A stretch of 64,000 nucleotides of DNA from Buxus sempervirens (taxonomy: Eukaryota > Streptophyta > Magnoliopsida > Buxales > Buxaceae): contig OX387193.1 in NCBI GenBank assembly GCA_947561395.2, positions 33,554,255 to 33,618,254 on the forward strand. Reading direction: 5' to 3'. The position numbers were made by a program, and so were the translations under genes. Within the stretch, counting starts at the first letter, position 1, and every line of letters begins with the position of its first letter. Below, in pieces: positions 9,561-23,141 of this stretch. The notes under the pieces are model-generated. The model searched no databases and was not told the origin of the DNA. It was given only the letters and a program-made list of their open reading frames with translations.

Positions 9561-11398
9561 ATGCAAAGGAAGTTTTTTCTTTTTTAATTTAAATCCAAAG
9601 CCTATGTGATTGTGATGTGCAGTCATAATCACACAGATGCTTTTGTAGGCCCTGAAAGGCCTTCAATGTTAAACAACAACTTTCTGACAATCTTATAAGA
9701 GGCAATATACAAAGATTGTTGTAAGCACTTCATTGACTTTCTGATCAAGCTTGAATTGACTACCATACCCTATGTCAATGGATAAGAAATCCTAACACAG
9801 TTCCAACTCAATTGAGTTTGCCAGAATTAGAGTCTAGATGAAGAAGATGTGGGCAGAACAACCCCAAGGGCAAAACTGTAGTTAAATGCAAAAAGTCTGT
9901 CCACATGGCAAATGTGCAAGCCACACTTTCCAAGTTGCAAATTAAAGTGCTAAAGGACAAAATAGGAGTTAGATAAAACCGAAGAGAAAATATCTAACAT
10001 TAAAATAATATTAAATCTTTAAGAATATCTTAATTTAATTGAATTAATTAAATAAAATCTAGAATCAGATTTTCTCTAATAATTATAGCATCAAACATCA
10101 TCTTAGCCAAATAGGAGAGAGGAAACAAAGATTTGAACAGATTCGTTTGCAGCCCAAATTGAATTTTGGTTGCAAACAAAATACAGTATAACCGAAATTC
10201 AATTTCGGTTCATAAATAATTTGTGCTGAACATTTTGTCAGATTGATTATTGGTGATCTTTGACAAGATTTGGTTGATTTGACATTCAAGTAACCGAAAT
10301 TATATTGCAGATAAAGGAGAAACTATGTATGACTGAAATTATATTTCGGTCATACATAAAAATCAATGTGACTGAACTTAGTTTTCGATCACATTATGTT
10401 TGGGTATACAAGCATTTTTTCAGCTCATTTCAAGAGAGTTCAGACATTCTCTCTTCTCTACTCTCTCTTACATGAACCAAAGCATTCTCTTACCCTTCTC
10501 CCTCACTCTCCTAGCCCTCTAATCCTTGTTAAATCCCTCCAAACCTCTCATACCTCCGTTAAAGCACCCATAAACTTCGAAGAAGCCACTTTGATGAAGG
10601 AGAAGATCAAGCAGCTGTCCAAGCCTCAAGGGACCTCCAAGCACACCAGAGGCTTCATCCTTTCAAGGTAAGGCTTCCCTTTGAAATCTTTTGTAACATA
10701 TATAAACATGATTTGTGTGCACCATGATATAGAGAATGTATATATCTCTTTTACTTGCTCTTCCTCTCTCTTCTCTTTCTTTTCTTCTTTGTCATGGTGA
10801 TTATGACCCTACATGAGAGAGCATCCTGATTGAAGTAAGCAAGGAGTGGTAACCATACGATGGGAGCATGAAAGCAAGTAGTAGGTTTGTTTTTAAGGAG
10901 TTTTAACTCTCCCTTGGTCACCTTATGGGCATGACATTCTAGCAATATTGCATTTTATTCTCTAATGAATGAGAAGCTATTTTCCTCCTCCTTAATCTGG
11001 ATCCAATGTATCCCATTAAATCCCCTCACTTCCTTTCTTTTAAATTGCTTTCTAACTCTCTTCTATCTCACCTTGTGACAGCCTTAGTTCTTGTAAGTGA
11101 CTGAATAATCTTTTGTTTTGCATATGTACACATAGGCATGTTTCCCACATCATAACAGTGGATTCTTTGCTTTGCATGTTCTTTTTTTTTACATCTTAAG
11201 CATGAAGCACATATATGTATTCCCACCTAAAGAGCATGTCTAGGTCCTACCATTGTTTTAATTTCTTTATTGACTCTCCCATGTACACTCTATACCACAC
11301 AAATACTTACTGTAGTCTTCAACATGCCTATGGTGATCTTTTTTATGATTATTTGATTGCTTATGTGTGCATGCGATCATGGTGTGACCAGCTTTGAC
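9561..11398 (+). mobile_element. Old LTR-derived piece (G-3) with hairpin modules and leader-like segment
   Basis: It contains five related imperfect palindromes between 10148 and 10395 (see the separate repeat entry). Next comes a pyrimidine-rich leader-like stretch 10430-10560, then a donor-like TTTCAAG|GTAAGGC at about 10670. This is the same order of parts as in the better-preserved LTRs. No coding sequence is recognisable. Its right side is the target of A2 (duplication CTTGA). Confidence 0.35.
10148..10395. repeat. Array of GAAATT/AATTTC palindromes with changing outer stems
   Basis: The palindromes share the centre GAAATT-N-AATTTC, while the outer arms differ and largely compensate. 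At 10191-10211 the arm is AACCGAAATT; at about 10330-10356 TATGAC pairs with GTCATA; at about 10369-10394 TGTGA pairs with TCACA; at about 10148-10174 GCA...TGC flanks a weaker centre. A further related unit at about 10290 is eroded. Similar units recur at 14169-14189 and 14206-14228. Confidence 0.6.
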
Positions 11399-11403
11399 CT
11401 TGA

Positions 11404-13814
11404 TGTAACGCCCCAAACCCGGGTCAATGAAAAACCGACCTTGACCCGAATCCGGTTCGTCACTGTAACAACTCGAATTCAGCCCAACAACAGAATTCAA
11501 GATGCTACTGGCCCATATAAAATAATAATCCATAAATAACCAGACTGAAAAGTTAAATAATCCTTTATTCAATATCTATCAGAATGCGGAAAACATTATT
11601 GTGCGGAAGTGTAGCCTAACATTATCATAAAATAAATAATCCAATTCAAGTCAACAGGTTCAAGTCTGGTATAAAAAGGTACTAAACTCTAAATCTCTCA
11701 GATACATCAAAATCAAATATAAAAGGATCAACTGTCAAATAACTCCATAAAACATCGTCTATCCTTAACCTCAAATCAAATCTGGGTAGAAATAATCCTC
11801 TAGAGAATAGCCCACAAGATCACTTTGGAAATCACCACTATGATCCCCCTTTCGCGTATCAGCTAAAAAATAACATAAGGAAATAGGGTGAGATACGAAT
11901 ATCCCAGTAGACAACACATGCATGCTATAAACAGTTCATAATCAATAAAATAGATTTTCATGCACGTATAAGCAGTCTCAAGTAAACAGACTCGTATAAA
12001 CATTCATCTCGTTCATGGAATACAAATCAGTATGTAAAACAGTTTAGTATTTGAGAACAGATAAAGTACATCAAGATCATGATTAATAAATCAATAATAG
12101 AATTCAATATAAGTCCAGGATGTACTAAACAGTCACATCCAACCATAACATCCAATACATGCATCCCGCATGTGAACAACATAAAAAATAAGTGTTTGTG
12201 ATCTGAGTATCATTGTAGGACTCACAAAGAAAGATACACGTTTGAGATGATTCTCAACCATATGCTACACCACCGTGCGGCTTATGGGTAATGCTACTAA
12301 TGATACTCAAACCCGTGAAGATCACCTTAGATAAGAGCCGTAGTCATCGACTTATTGCACACGAACTCAACCGAGTTGGCAAGTACCACCAGCATGCAGC
12401 ACCAGAATCAATACACGGAGATGGTCGCTTATCCACATATATAGGGAATCACCAGCGGAGCACCGGGGTGTCCATCCAGACATAGGATCCTCTAGAGCAA
12501 ACCAACTTGCAAAGGAAGAGTGTTCACAACAGGGAGTAACCCAACCCAAATGAAATATCCCTTAGCTATCTAGCCAAAACTATGGATCCATAACCAGCTA
12601 TGCCCACTAGACACCAACAATCCCTAAGGACTCATTTTACTGTAAGTAATAGTGGCTAGCAGCATATAATGGTTATATGTACAATTTCCTTCCTTATTGG
12701 GTTAACTGTATTAAAAATATGATCTGGAAATCCTGTATATCACATTCTGGTTACAAGTAGAAATTTACATGTTACTTAATTAATTATCTCAAGTTTAAAA
12801 GTTCAGTTCTTTCAAAAACTTGGGTTTCTCACAATTTACAAAGCTTGGCCACTAATTACCCTAAATACCTTCCTACTTTTATTCTTTTGTAAAACAGGGA
12901 ATTTGTAATTTATTTTGGTCTTAAAACAACTTAATTAAAGGTTAAAATTGATTAAAAATAGTTTAGAATTGAATCAGGGTTTGAAAATATGAAATTCTGC
13001 ATTTTCTGCACAGAGCGTTTAGGATCGCCTAGGATCGCTCAGGTGGTCTAGGGTAGGCGGTAGTTTAAAATTGGTCGCTGACGATAAGTCATCAAGCGGT
13101 CTAATTTTTTCAACGAGCGCCTGGGAGCGCCGAGGATCGCTGAGCACAGTAAGCTCGGCGGTCTCAAAAAAACGAACAGAAAGTGTTTCAAAACTTGATT
13201 TTTCACGTCCAAAATCATTCTAACATACTTATAAGATGATTATCAAACTAAATACATGATTGTACAATACAAAAACATGCAGTAGGGATCAAACCAATCA
13301 TGAATACAAAACGAGCGTTAAAAACCAGTGTTGCCTACCTCTATCGTGCGTTTTCCTCTCCTTCTCTTCTGAACAGCGACGAACACAAACCCAAGAAACG
13401 TTCAGAAGACCCAGAAATCAACACAATGCTCTCCCTCTCTTCTTCTTCTCTTCTCCTCCTGGTCGTTCTCGGTTTTGGTCGCACACAGTCGTGAGTTCTC
13501 TCTTGCGGCTGTTGAATACGAGCAAAAGTATGTCAACCATATGTCTCTAGGGTATTAGACTTGTTTATATACCCTCGTATCCCATGCAACACATGTGTAT
13601 CAAACTCCACACATTGCCCAATCAAAACACTGCTTATTTAAAATATCACCCTTACCTTGATATCTCTCAATCAGACGGTCGAATCTACGCCCAACTTTGG
13701 ATCTCCACTAATTATAATATCACCTACATTAATAAAATATTTCTATCAATAATAATCCTCAAGAATATTAATTATTAATTTATTTTTATATTTAGGAAAA
13801 TTCGGGGTCTTACA
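11404..13814 (-). mobile_element. Solo LTR A2 (same family as A1), 2.41 kb
   Basis: TGTAACGCCCC ... GGGGTCTTACA, flanked by a perfect CTTGA duplication (11399-11403, 13815-13819). It aligns with A1 along its whole length with a few percent to perhaps 15% local differences. Minus-strand parts: donor-like AGAG|GTAGGCAAC at 13338; GC-rich tract about 13010-13170; TATGGATCCATA 12581-12592; palindrome 11890-11905; acceptor-like TTTTTTAG at 11863. The donor-to-acceptor span is 1,476 bp, within a few bases of A1. There is no coding. Confidence 0.85.
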
Positions 13815-13819
13815 CTTGA

Positions 13820-14814
13820 CATAGGCCATCCGGGCTCCTTTTCTTCTCTTTCTTATGAGGCAAAAAGGACGTCTTTAGTATCAATGAAGGTAACACCAAG
13901 AGCCCCTTTAAAATCATGAGTTTCAACTCATCATAGGTTGTGATGTGAGGCCCCAAACCACAAATCCACCTTCTTTGACATTAAAATCAACCAATTAGCT
14001 TAATTAGGTTCACCCCCAAATCTCAAGCCACTGTGGACTTGCACAGGGGCCCATAGAAGCCCTAGTTGTCCCAAAGACCAATGGACCAAGTCCCCATTTA
14101 GAAAATGTTGAACTGTGATTTTCTATGCTTGATTGAAACTCAGGTCGGTCAAGCATAAATCTGTTCATAGCCGAAATTGGATTTCGGCTACACAGAGTTC
14201 ATATGTGACCGAAATTCAATTTGGGTCATGAACAGATACAGGTTAACTGACCTATATTTTTGGCTCAACACAGAAAATCCCAGAATTGCTTTCTTGGCAT
14301 TTTTATGTATTTAAATCCATTTAAATCAAAGCCTATATAAATCCAGAAGGATTTTAGGGTTTACCCTTAACCCAAAATGGGTCTTGGGCCTTCATGGGCC
14401 AAAACTTGATACCAGTGGGCCTTCCAAGGGGGCCCACCCATTCCAACTCATTTTAATTGAACCAAATAATCAAGATAAACATTAATTAAGGGTCACACCT
14501 CAAAGAGGCCCAACCAAAGTCCAAATTGAAACATGCTTGTTAAATTAGATGGTTTGGTTGTGACTTAGGGTATAGGCCTACCGGCCCCTCTCTCTTTATT
14601 TAAAGAGGACCCCTTCATTTTAACCAAAAAGAAAGGGGATGCACATCCCTTATCCACAAAAGCCTTGGGTTTCTTAACCCAAGTCTAGGAGATGGGCCCC
14701 AAGCCCATCCCTAGTCCACTTGTAACCAAATTAAAACAAAGATAAATAAAAATTAGAGGGAACCACTGTAAGGCCCACCTAAAGGGCCCACTTATTGATG
14801 GTTAGACTCTTGCA
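13820..14814 (-). mobile_element. LTR-like remnant (minus sense) ending GGGGCCTCACA
   Basis: On the minus strand it opens TGCAAGAGTC at 14814 and closes GGGGCCTCACA at 13944, resembling the GGGGCGTTACA end of the other LTRs. Inside are two strong palindromes (14169-14189, stem AGCCGAAAT; 14206-14228, stem TGACC plus AAATT) and many GGCCCA words. No target duplication is found, so the outer limits are uncertain. 13820-13943 is unassigned. Confidence 0.35.
14169..14228. repeat. Two strong palindromes of the GAAATT/AATTTC type
   Basis: 14169-14189: perfect 9-bp arms AGCCGAAAT / ATTTCGGCT. 14206-14228: arms TGACC / GGTCA around AAATT-C-AATTT with one mismatch. The cores are shared with the 10148-10395 array; the outer arms differ. 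Confidence 0.7.
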
Positions 14815-15172
14815 GGTACACAATGTAGTTGAAAGAAATAGTAGGTCTCCTTATTCTTGAGGACCTCCTTACATCTACGGTTTCCCCATCTTGGGGTTCT
14901 TGTGACAGAGGTTCAAGGGCAACTTGCTCCTCATGTGGGATAGTTAGTTGAGCTAGTTGCTCTTGATCCACAATAGGTGGATTATCTTGATGAGTAACTT
15001 GCTCATTTTGATATACGAGTAGATAGACCGGAACCCGTATTTCCTCAGATTCAACTCTCTGAAGAGGTTAACTACCACTAATGTTGCCATCCTCAAGAAA
15101 CCTTGCATTTCTTGCCTGTACAATATTTGGTGTGTGAGAGGGACAATAAAATCTATAACCCTTGGATTTATC

Positions 15173-16380
15173 TACTATTGCTAGTGAAGCAAAATTAAAG
15201 AAATCAATGAACTAAATTACAGTTTCACAATAAATTATATGAGAGATGAAACAATAATATTGCAAGAAACAGACAATAAAGTTTATTACTGAAGCAGTAG
15301 AGGACAACAACAATAATTATAATTAATATGAAGAAAGGAAACAGAGATGAAATAAGTTCTGTTGAGAAAGGATTAAATCAGTTAAATAGAGATTGACAAG
15401 TAGGCAAAATATTAATCAAAGTTTTAGAATTCTAAACAAATAGAATAAACAAACAGAGTATACTTAACGATAGTAACAAAATCCTCTTCTAAAGATAATA
15501 AGGTGAGAATAAAAACAATAAAAGATGGAATGTGATTAAACAATAAAACCAATGGACATCAATTGAAATTCAGCAACAGAATTCTATGCCAATATCAATA
15601 ACGTAAACAACAATTTAATTGGAGAATGAACATCAATGAAAAAGAAATAAAGAAATAAACCTAACGATCAATAGATGGAATAATTCTCAAAAATAAACAT
15701 GGATGAAAAAGAAAACGTATAATAATAAACAAAATCTGAAATCTAAAGACAAATCTCAACGAAATTGATAAAACTTATCGATATGTCTTTCACCGAGGCA
15801 AGGTTGAGAAGCCTTTGAACTTAAACCCTTTAACGCCCTCCTATTGGAACAATTCCTCAATGCTCAGAGTTACGGCGTTGGGTTCCAGCATTCAACAGTG
15901 GAGAGGACTGGTAGATTGCATAAAAATACCAGCCACAAACACGAACCTTTGAGTGTCACTCAGATTTAACAAAGAAGACGAAGAAGATTGAAAGAACCGT
16001 TTGAAAGTGGAGAAAGAAACGTAGACACCAAATCTTCTGTTCTCTACGAAATCAGAAATCAGATATCTCTCAACAAAACCACTCAGATCAAATGAAGAAA
16101 TAGTAGAAAAATAGAGAAGATATAAGCAGCAATAGAGATAAGCACAAGGGTTTTTGTCTCTTTGTTCTCAGATCTCTGATCTCAACATATTCAACAAAAC
16201 CCTAAAACCCTCTTCTTAAGAAGACGAACCCAACAAATTGAATCCGGTTTATTCGGTTCAGTTATAACAAATAAAAGTAACATTAAATAACGTTATAAAA
16301 AGTTAACGTTAAATAAAGTTTTAAAAAATATATATATTTAAAATAAAGTCTCGATTTTGAGACTTATATAAAATACAACA
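15173..16380 (-). repeat. Copia-2 left LTR (3' LTR in sense)
   Basis: 1,208 bp ending ATACAACA on the plus strand. It pairs with 24012-24739 plus 31211-31690. It is AT-rich, with TTTAAAATA-like promoter words near the right end (sense 5' end). Confidence 0.85.
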
Positions 16381-19300
16381 ATTCCCCCCACAAGTCTCAA
16401 AATTGAAGGATTGATCTGAGTGACTACAATTCTAATGTGTCATAATACCGGTGTCTTTTGGACTTAACCGATACTTAGGATTCATAGAATAGGGTTTACA
16501 AAATCCCTGTAGAATAAATTCTTAAATGTACAACCTCTATTTCTATAACCCAACACAGTAAAATACCTCAAAGAGAGTTCTAAACAGGTTGGAGCTCATA
16601 CGGCCATGCGCTTGTTGGTCTTGTGAGCGCTCTAGAGAATTAGCCCAATTCTCAACAGAGGTGGCTCCACCTGTACACTCACATAGGTAATTTCCATCAA
16701 GTGTGTAAACTGCAACTAAAACACACCAACTATAAAGGATATGGAGATTTTTAAGAATTTCATAACTCAACCTCACATACGTTGTAGTTTGCACTGCTCA
16801 CATCATAGGGATAGGTTTCTCACATAATAAATAATTTGTAGTGTTTTTTCAAACAACTCAAGTGACTTGTTCTTCCCATTGAACCTATTTCCTGGGATCG
16901 CCATTCACATAGGTTGGGTTGCCATCACAGGATGTTCATTTCTATGGGCTTTAGACCCATCCCCCTCGATGTGCTAAGTACGAGCTTCTTTTTCAGAGGC
17001 TTTGTCAGAGGGTTAGCCAAATTCCCACCTGACTTCACATAAGTCAATGCAATTACTCCATCACTGAGTAATTGTCTAATAATATTATGCCTCAATCTAA
17101 TGTGTCTCTTTTTACCATTGTAAATCTTATTCTAGGCTTTAGCTATTGCTGCCTGGCTATCACACAAAATAGTAATAGGAGGTGCTGGTTTCGTCCATAA
17201 AGGGATATCATGCAGAAGGTTTCTCAACCACTTTGCCTCTATACTGGCTAGCTCTAAAGCTACAAACTCTGATTCCATGGTGGATTTCGCATTACATGAC
17301 TATTTACATGATTTCCATGAAACAACCCACCTCATAAAGTAAATACATAGCCACTAGTAGAATTTGTATCATCATGCCCAGTCACCCAGTTGGCATCACA
17401 ATAGCCCTCCAATATAGCGGGGTATCCTGAGTACTGTAAACTATAGTCCATTGTACCCTTAAGGTACCTCAAAACCCTAACTAAGGCTCTCCAATGTTCA
17501 TAATTAGGACTATGTGTATACCTACTCAGTCTCCTTACTGCACATGCAATATCAGGTTAGTGTAGGTCATCAAATACATCAATGAACCAATCACTTTAGC
17601 ATACTCGACCTGGGATACACTTTTACCTATATTATTTCTAAGATGTATGCTAGAATCATAAGGAGAGGATAATGGATCAGACTCCATATGTCCAAACTTC
17701 CTTAGAATCTTCTCTACATAATATGATTGGCTTAATTTGATACTGCCCGACTCTCTAAAAATTTTGATGCCTAAAATGACATAAGCTTCTCCTAAATCTT
17801 TCATCTCAAATTTAGAAGAAAGAAATTGCTTAGTAGAAGCTACTAAGTCTAAGCTAGTACCCATGATAAGCATGTCATCAACATACAAGCAAATAATAAC
17901 ACCTGAATTATTATTAAACTTGTAATATACATACCTATCTGAGTCATTTATATGAAACCCATTCTTTACATTATCGAATTTCTCATGCCATTGTTTGGGT
18001 GCTTGTTTTAGGTCATACAAGGATTTAACTAATCTACAAACCTTATTTTCTTTTCCTGGTATTTTAAATCCTTCTAGTTGTTTCATATAAATCTCCTCTT
18101 CTAAATCACCATTTAGAAAAGTAGTTTTAACATCCATTTGATGAATTACTAAGTTGTGAATGGATGCTAAGGCTAACAAGATCTTAATAGTAGTAATCCT
18201 AGCTACTGGTGCATAAGACTCAAAATAATCTACTTCTTTTTGTTGACTAAAACCTTTTGCTACTATTCTGGCTTTGTATTTATCAATATAACCATCTGTT
18301 TTTAATTTTTTCCTAAAGATCCACTTGCAGCCTATGGGTTTAGTTCCAAGTGGCAAATCAACTAACTTCCAAGTATGATTGGCTAAATTAGAATATAACT
18401 CACTATTAATGGCTTCTCTCTAAAACACTGCATCTGGAGAAGTCATAGCTTCTTCATAGGTTGCCGATTCACCATCTATTAAGAATATATAAAAGTCATT
18501 TCCTAGGTTAGTAGCCTTCCTGTCTTTTACTCCTTAGTTCAAGTTCAGGTTCTACATTATGTTCGATTCTATTCTAAGACTTGGTTCAGGTTCTGTTTCT
18601 TTGTTTTGGCTTGTGGAAGCCACATTTGAACCTAATATTACTTTTGACCTTAAAAGAAAAATAGACTCAAAAAATTCTGCATCCCTATACTCTATTATAG
18701 TGTTAGCTGACACCATATCATCATCTACAGATTTCAAAGTAAGAAATCTATAGGCAGCACTGTGCTCAACATAACCTATAAATACATAATCTATAGTCTT
18801 AGGACCTATCCTTTTCCTCTTAATATTTGGTAGACCCACTTTAGCTAGACAACTCCACACCTTAAGGTAATTTAGGTTAAGAGTGTGTCCCTTCCAAAGT
18901 TCAAAGGGAGTTTTACCGGTTTTCTTATGAGGAATTCTGTTTGTTATAAAACAAGCAGAGAGGATAGCTTCCCCCCACAAATTCGAGGGTGAACCAGAAC
19001 TAACAATCATGGAGTTCAACATTTCTTTGAGAGTTCTATTCTTCTTCTCCGCTACTCCATTAGACTCAGGAGAGTAAGGAGTAGTGACTTCATGTATAAT
19101 CCCATTCTCTTCACAATATTTGTGAAATGGGTTTGAGTCATACTCTCCTCCCCTATCTGTTCAATGTCTTTTATTTTTCTTATTTAATTGATTTTCTATT
19201 TCAGTTTTATACTTGATGAAGGTCTCCTCTGCTTCATCCTTACTTCTAAGAAGATAGACTTTAGTATATCTACTAAAGTCATCTATGAAGGTAATAAAAT

Positions 19301-19959
19301 AATTTTTACCTCCTCTAGACATAGTGTGCCTCATATCAGCAATATCACTATGAATTAAACTAAAGAGTTCGGTTTTTCTAGTTACAGTTTTATGGGGTTT
19401 ATTAATGAATTTTGCTTCAGAGCAAGATTCACACTTATCAAAATTATTATTTGTTATATTCTTAATTAATCCTTGGTTTGCATTCTGTTAATGTATGAAA
19501 TATTAGTGTGGCCTAATCTCGCATGCCATAAAGAAATAGAGTCAATCAAGTAAGCAGAACTAGTTATTTCATTAACTTCATAAAAAATATTTAGTACAAA
19601 CAACACATTATTACAATAACCCTTGCCCAAGAATATCTTGTTCCTAGAGAGTATTAACTTGTTCCTTCAAATACAAGTTTAATTCCCACTTTATTTAGAA
19701 AGTATCCTGATACAAGGTTCCTTCTAATCCCAGGTACATGTAAAACCTCAGTTAGGATCAACTGCTTCCCAAAGGTGAGTTTGATTTTCCCAGAAACTGG
19801 AGATGTACGAGAGTCTGCCAGGTAAACCAGCTCGCCTTCTCCCATGGGTTGGTAAGATGTGAATATATCATGATTTCCACAGATGTGCTTTGTAGCACCA
19901 GTGTCTACCACCCCCTCCTTGTTGTTGCTTGTCAAATTTATCTCTGAAATCATAGCAAC

Positions 19960-22900
19960 TGTAACGCCTCAGTTCCGGGTCCATTCCCAAACCCGAGGTG
20001 TTATGATAATCAAACAAAGCAATTAAAGAAACTGGACAATTTAAAACTTTTTCTAACTTTATAATTAGAGTAAATGCGGAAACTTAAATTTAAATTCACT
20101 TTATTAATCAACAACCTTGATACACAATGATTTCAATTCCATGAAAAACCTACAATTATATAAACTACCCGTCTACACTTAGCCCAAGCTTTGACCTCCT
20201 TGCCAAGAGTACCTGAAAAATGGGGTGAAACCGGAGTGAGAATAAATCTCAACAAGTAACAAGGTGCATGCTGTAAAATAGTCCATAATTTTACAATACT
20301 AGTCATGAAGTAAACGATAAAACCAAAACCACAATAATACGATAATACAACGATAACAAATCACCAATCCAAAACAAACACATGTGACCAATAGGACTTG
20401 TGAACTGAAACCACTTAGTAAGAATATTCTTGCCCCCATAATTCGCCACATCACGACTTACATGATAGATGGAGCCCGCACCTGCAGTCACTACCACTCC
20501 TCCGTCAACCATCAAAGCGGATCACCCACGCATGGGTTGGCGAGTACAATCCAGTCCAAATAAAATCCCATCATGGGTACTGCTTCCGCAGAGGCCATAC
20601 CAATCCGATCAAAGATTAATGGACTCACAACAAACATGTCTAATACCAGTGCAAGTGCAAGTCACAAGTGATCCTCAAGCACGGTCAAATCATAGCTCCA
20701 AAGTGCGAGTCACAAGTAATCCTACCAACATGACCAATATAAAGCTCGTGAAAGTCGGTCTCATACTCATTGAAGCATGCGGATGGTAATCTGAAAATAA
20801 AACAAAATCGTTTACCGATAGCAATCTCGGCTTATGACCAGGCCGCACCTGCAGCGGTCTCGGATTGCTGCCTGCGTCGCCCGCACGTGCTAGTACGACG
20901 GACTGCATACTGGGGAGTTCCGAACAAGAATAACTTACCAGCCAATTCCCTTTCACTTCCTAGCTAAGCTATGGATCCATATTAAGGATTACCCACTAGA
21001 CACAACTCACAATCAAAACCTTTAAACATATCAATTAATAATGTAATTGTGAAACCCACACAACAGTGGAAAACCAAACCAGGGAATGGACATACTTCTC
21101 AATAACACCCACCAAATACAGAACCATATCTGTATACCAAATCCGCCCATGCGGGATAAAACAGGCACCATGCCTTGTCACACCATGTGACCCAAGAACC
21201 AATACTAGATGTACCAAGTCCCATGTCCAAACACCAGGTTTCAACGGCAAAATAATCCAAAGACCACGGTGTTAAACCAAAATATATTCAAAATAACCAT
21301 TGATCAGTTCTTAAACAGAGTTCCATGTCATTCAATAAGATAAGTACGAGAGTATACACAATTCTAAATAAAAGGTTTAGATTTGAGTCGTGTTAGTGTG
21401 AGCATACTTAGTTTATTGTTCTAATTCAGTATTCAGGTTATTCTTTGTTTCTTACAAAGTTTACTCATAATCCTACACTTTGGTTCATCCTAAAATCTTT
21501 ACTTTTAAACCAACTAATACACTAAATCTCCAAAACCTTTAGGTTATGTTATTGATTCTTTCCATCAGTTAATTTAAGTCTATTATAACTTGTTAGACTA
21601 GGTTTCATACCTAGAATCCTAATGAAAGTGGTTTGAGGGCATATGGTTTACCCTAACTAGTCTTCATTGATTCCTAATACATTCATTGTCCCAAATAATT
21701 ATTCTTTTATCCGAATTTAATTCTGTTACTTCTTACATCTCAAATTATCCTATTTACAGGTGTTACAACATTAAAAATCCAAGAAAAATCATTAGAAATT
21801 GAATCTGGGCACGAATCCCAAGTTTATAAATTTCTTACTGTCAGTCGCTCGATGGGTCGCTCAGGCGACTGTTCTAGCGGTGAAGTTTTAGGTTTTGTTA
21901 TTTTTCAAAGGCCTGTCGCCTGAGGAATTGCTCGAGCGGTGTATCGAGCGCTCCAACTATAACTTATTTTCTTCAACTTACGGAAATCTTAGAACTTTCT
22001 ATACATACTATTTACTTGTTTTGATTCTCAACATCTAATTTCCCTCCTAAACTAGTTCTGGGACAACCCTAAACTAATCATATCATCTTTCCACTTATCT
22101 TTGAGTTTCTTTATAAGTTTAACTCATCATGATCAAACTTTTCTTGATTTTCAAAGGAAAGATAAATCACCCAAAACAATACTTTATAAACAATAAAATT
22201 TTCCCATGAAATCCAACTTCAAAACAATACGCTTAATCATCCAAAACCATGAGAAAACATGCAGTTCCTCCAGTTTCGAGTGTTTGCTACTTGTCTTATG
22301 ATGAACCTAGATTTTCTTTAGAAACTTTGCTTGTGCCTGATTTTGGAGCTCTACTACACCCCTTTAGAGTGCTCAAATTAAAATCTCCACCGTTCAGTTT
22401 GAAGTCTTCCATGAGTAGAATAAAACCCTAAAATTTCAGCCCATTCCAACGGTTGGATGTTCCTAACGTGCTATTCGAAGTTGGCTGGTCGGCCATCTCT
22501 GCAACTTCTCTTCTTTCTAATTCCTCATTTTTTTTCTTTCCTCTCATTCTATTTTTGGCTCCTATCACTTATGCACGAATTTCCCTCTCATTCTAACTTG
22601 TTTTCAAAAACTAAACACTCTTTAAACCTCTCTTTTATAGCCTCCCTACTAGTCCAACTCTAATTAGGTTTAGCTTATTCTAATATACTTAGTATATTCC
22701 CTCTTCTACCCTTCTCTTTAATTTAACTTCTTTAACTTTCTTTTAAAGGATCTCTTAATTAATTTTCGTGCTTACTATTATTCCTAAACTTAAATTGTAA
22801 TTAGACTTTTATTACACACTCAAAATACCTAAATTTCGGACTCTAATTAGTATAATTACCATTAGGCCCTTTTTCCTCCCTTTAAGCCTTAATTTCATTA

Positions 22901-23141
22901 TTTTGCATCCAACTAAGCTAAGATTTTGTCTAGTTGAATTTATTGACTTAATAACCAATTATCTTATTTTCTTACATGAATTTAACAAATTAAAATGACC
23001 AAATTACCCTTCCTCTTTAAATTCCTATTTTAACCTTTATATCTTTCTTTAATTCTCCTACTATTATCCTTCTTAGTATTTTACTTTATAATTTATCCCT
23101 TAATTATTTATTTTATTTTTAGGAAAATCCAGGGTTTGACA
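19960..23141 (-). mobile_element. Solo LTR E (gypsy-type), 3.18 kb, inside copia-2
   Basis: It starts TGTAACGCCTC and ends AGGGTTTGACA. Flanks are GCAAC / TCAAC (4 of 5 match), and copia-2 coding sequence resumes on the far side. Minus-strand parts: donor-like GTAGCAAAC at about 22290; GC-rich tract 21838-21960; small hairpins 21143-21241; TATGGATCCATA 20970-20981; degenerate GAGAATAAATCTC near 20240; acceptor-like TTTTTCAG at 20213. There is no coding. It is more diverged from A, C and D than they are from one another. Confidence 0.8.
21143..21241. repeat. Hairpin array of solo LTR E, loop ACCAT
   Basis: Stem-loop-stem units: CCGC-CCAT-GCGG (21143-21154), AGGC-ACCAT-GCCT (21163-21175), GTCAC-ACCAT-GTGAC (21177-21191), AAAC-ACCAG-GTTT (21229-21241). 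The loop stays nearly constant while the paired arms change together. Confidence 0.75.

Noticed and set aside
9232-9561. Open frame over the CT/CA tract
   Set aside because: Encodes only Ser/Leu/Thr/His runs from microsatellite DNA.
13944-14814. Complete LTR with target duplication
   Set aside because: Ends look LTR-like but the flanking 5-mers (TGTGA, GGTAC) do not match, so only a remnant is claimed.
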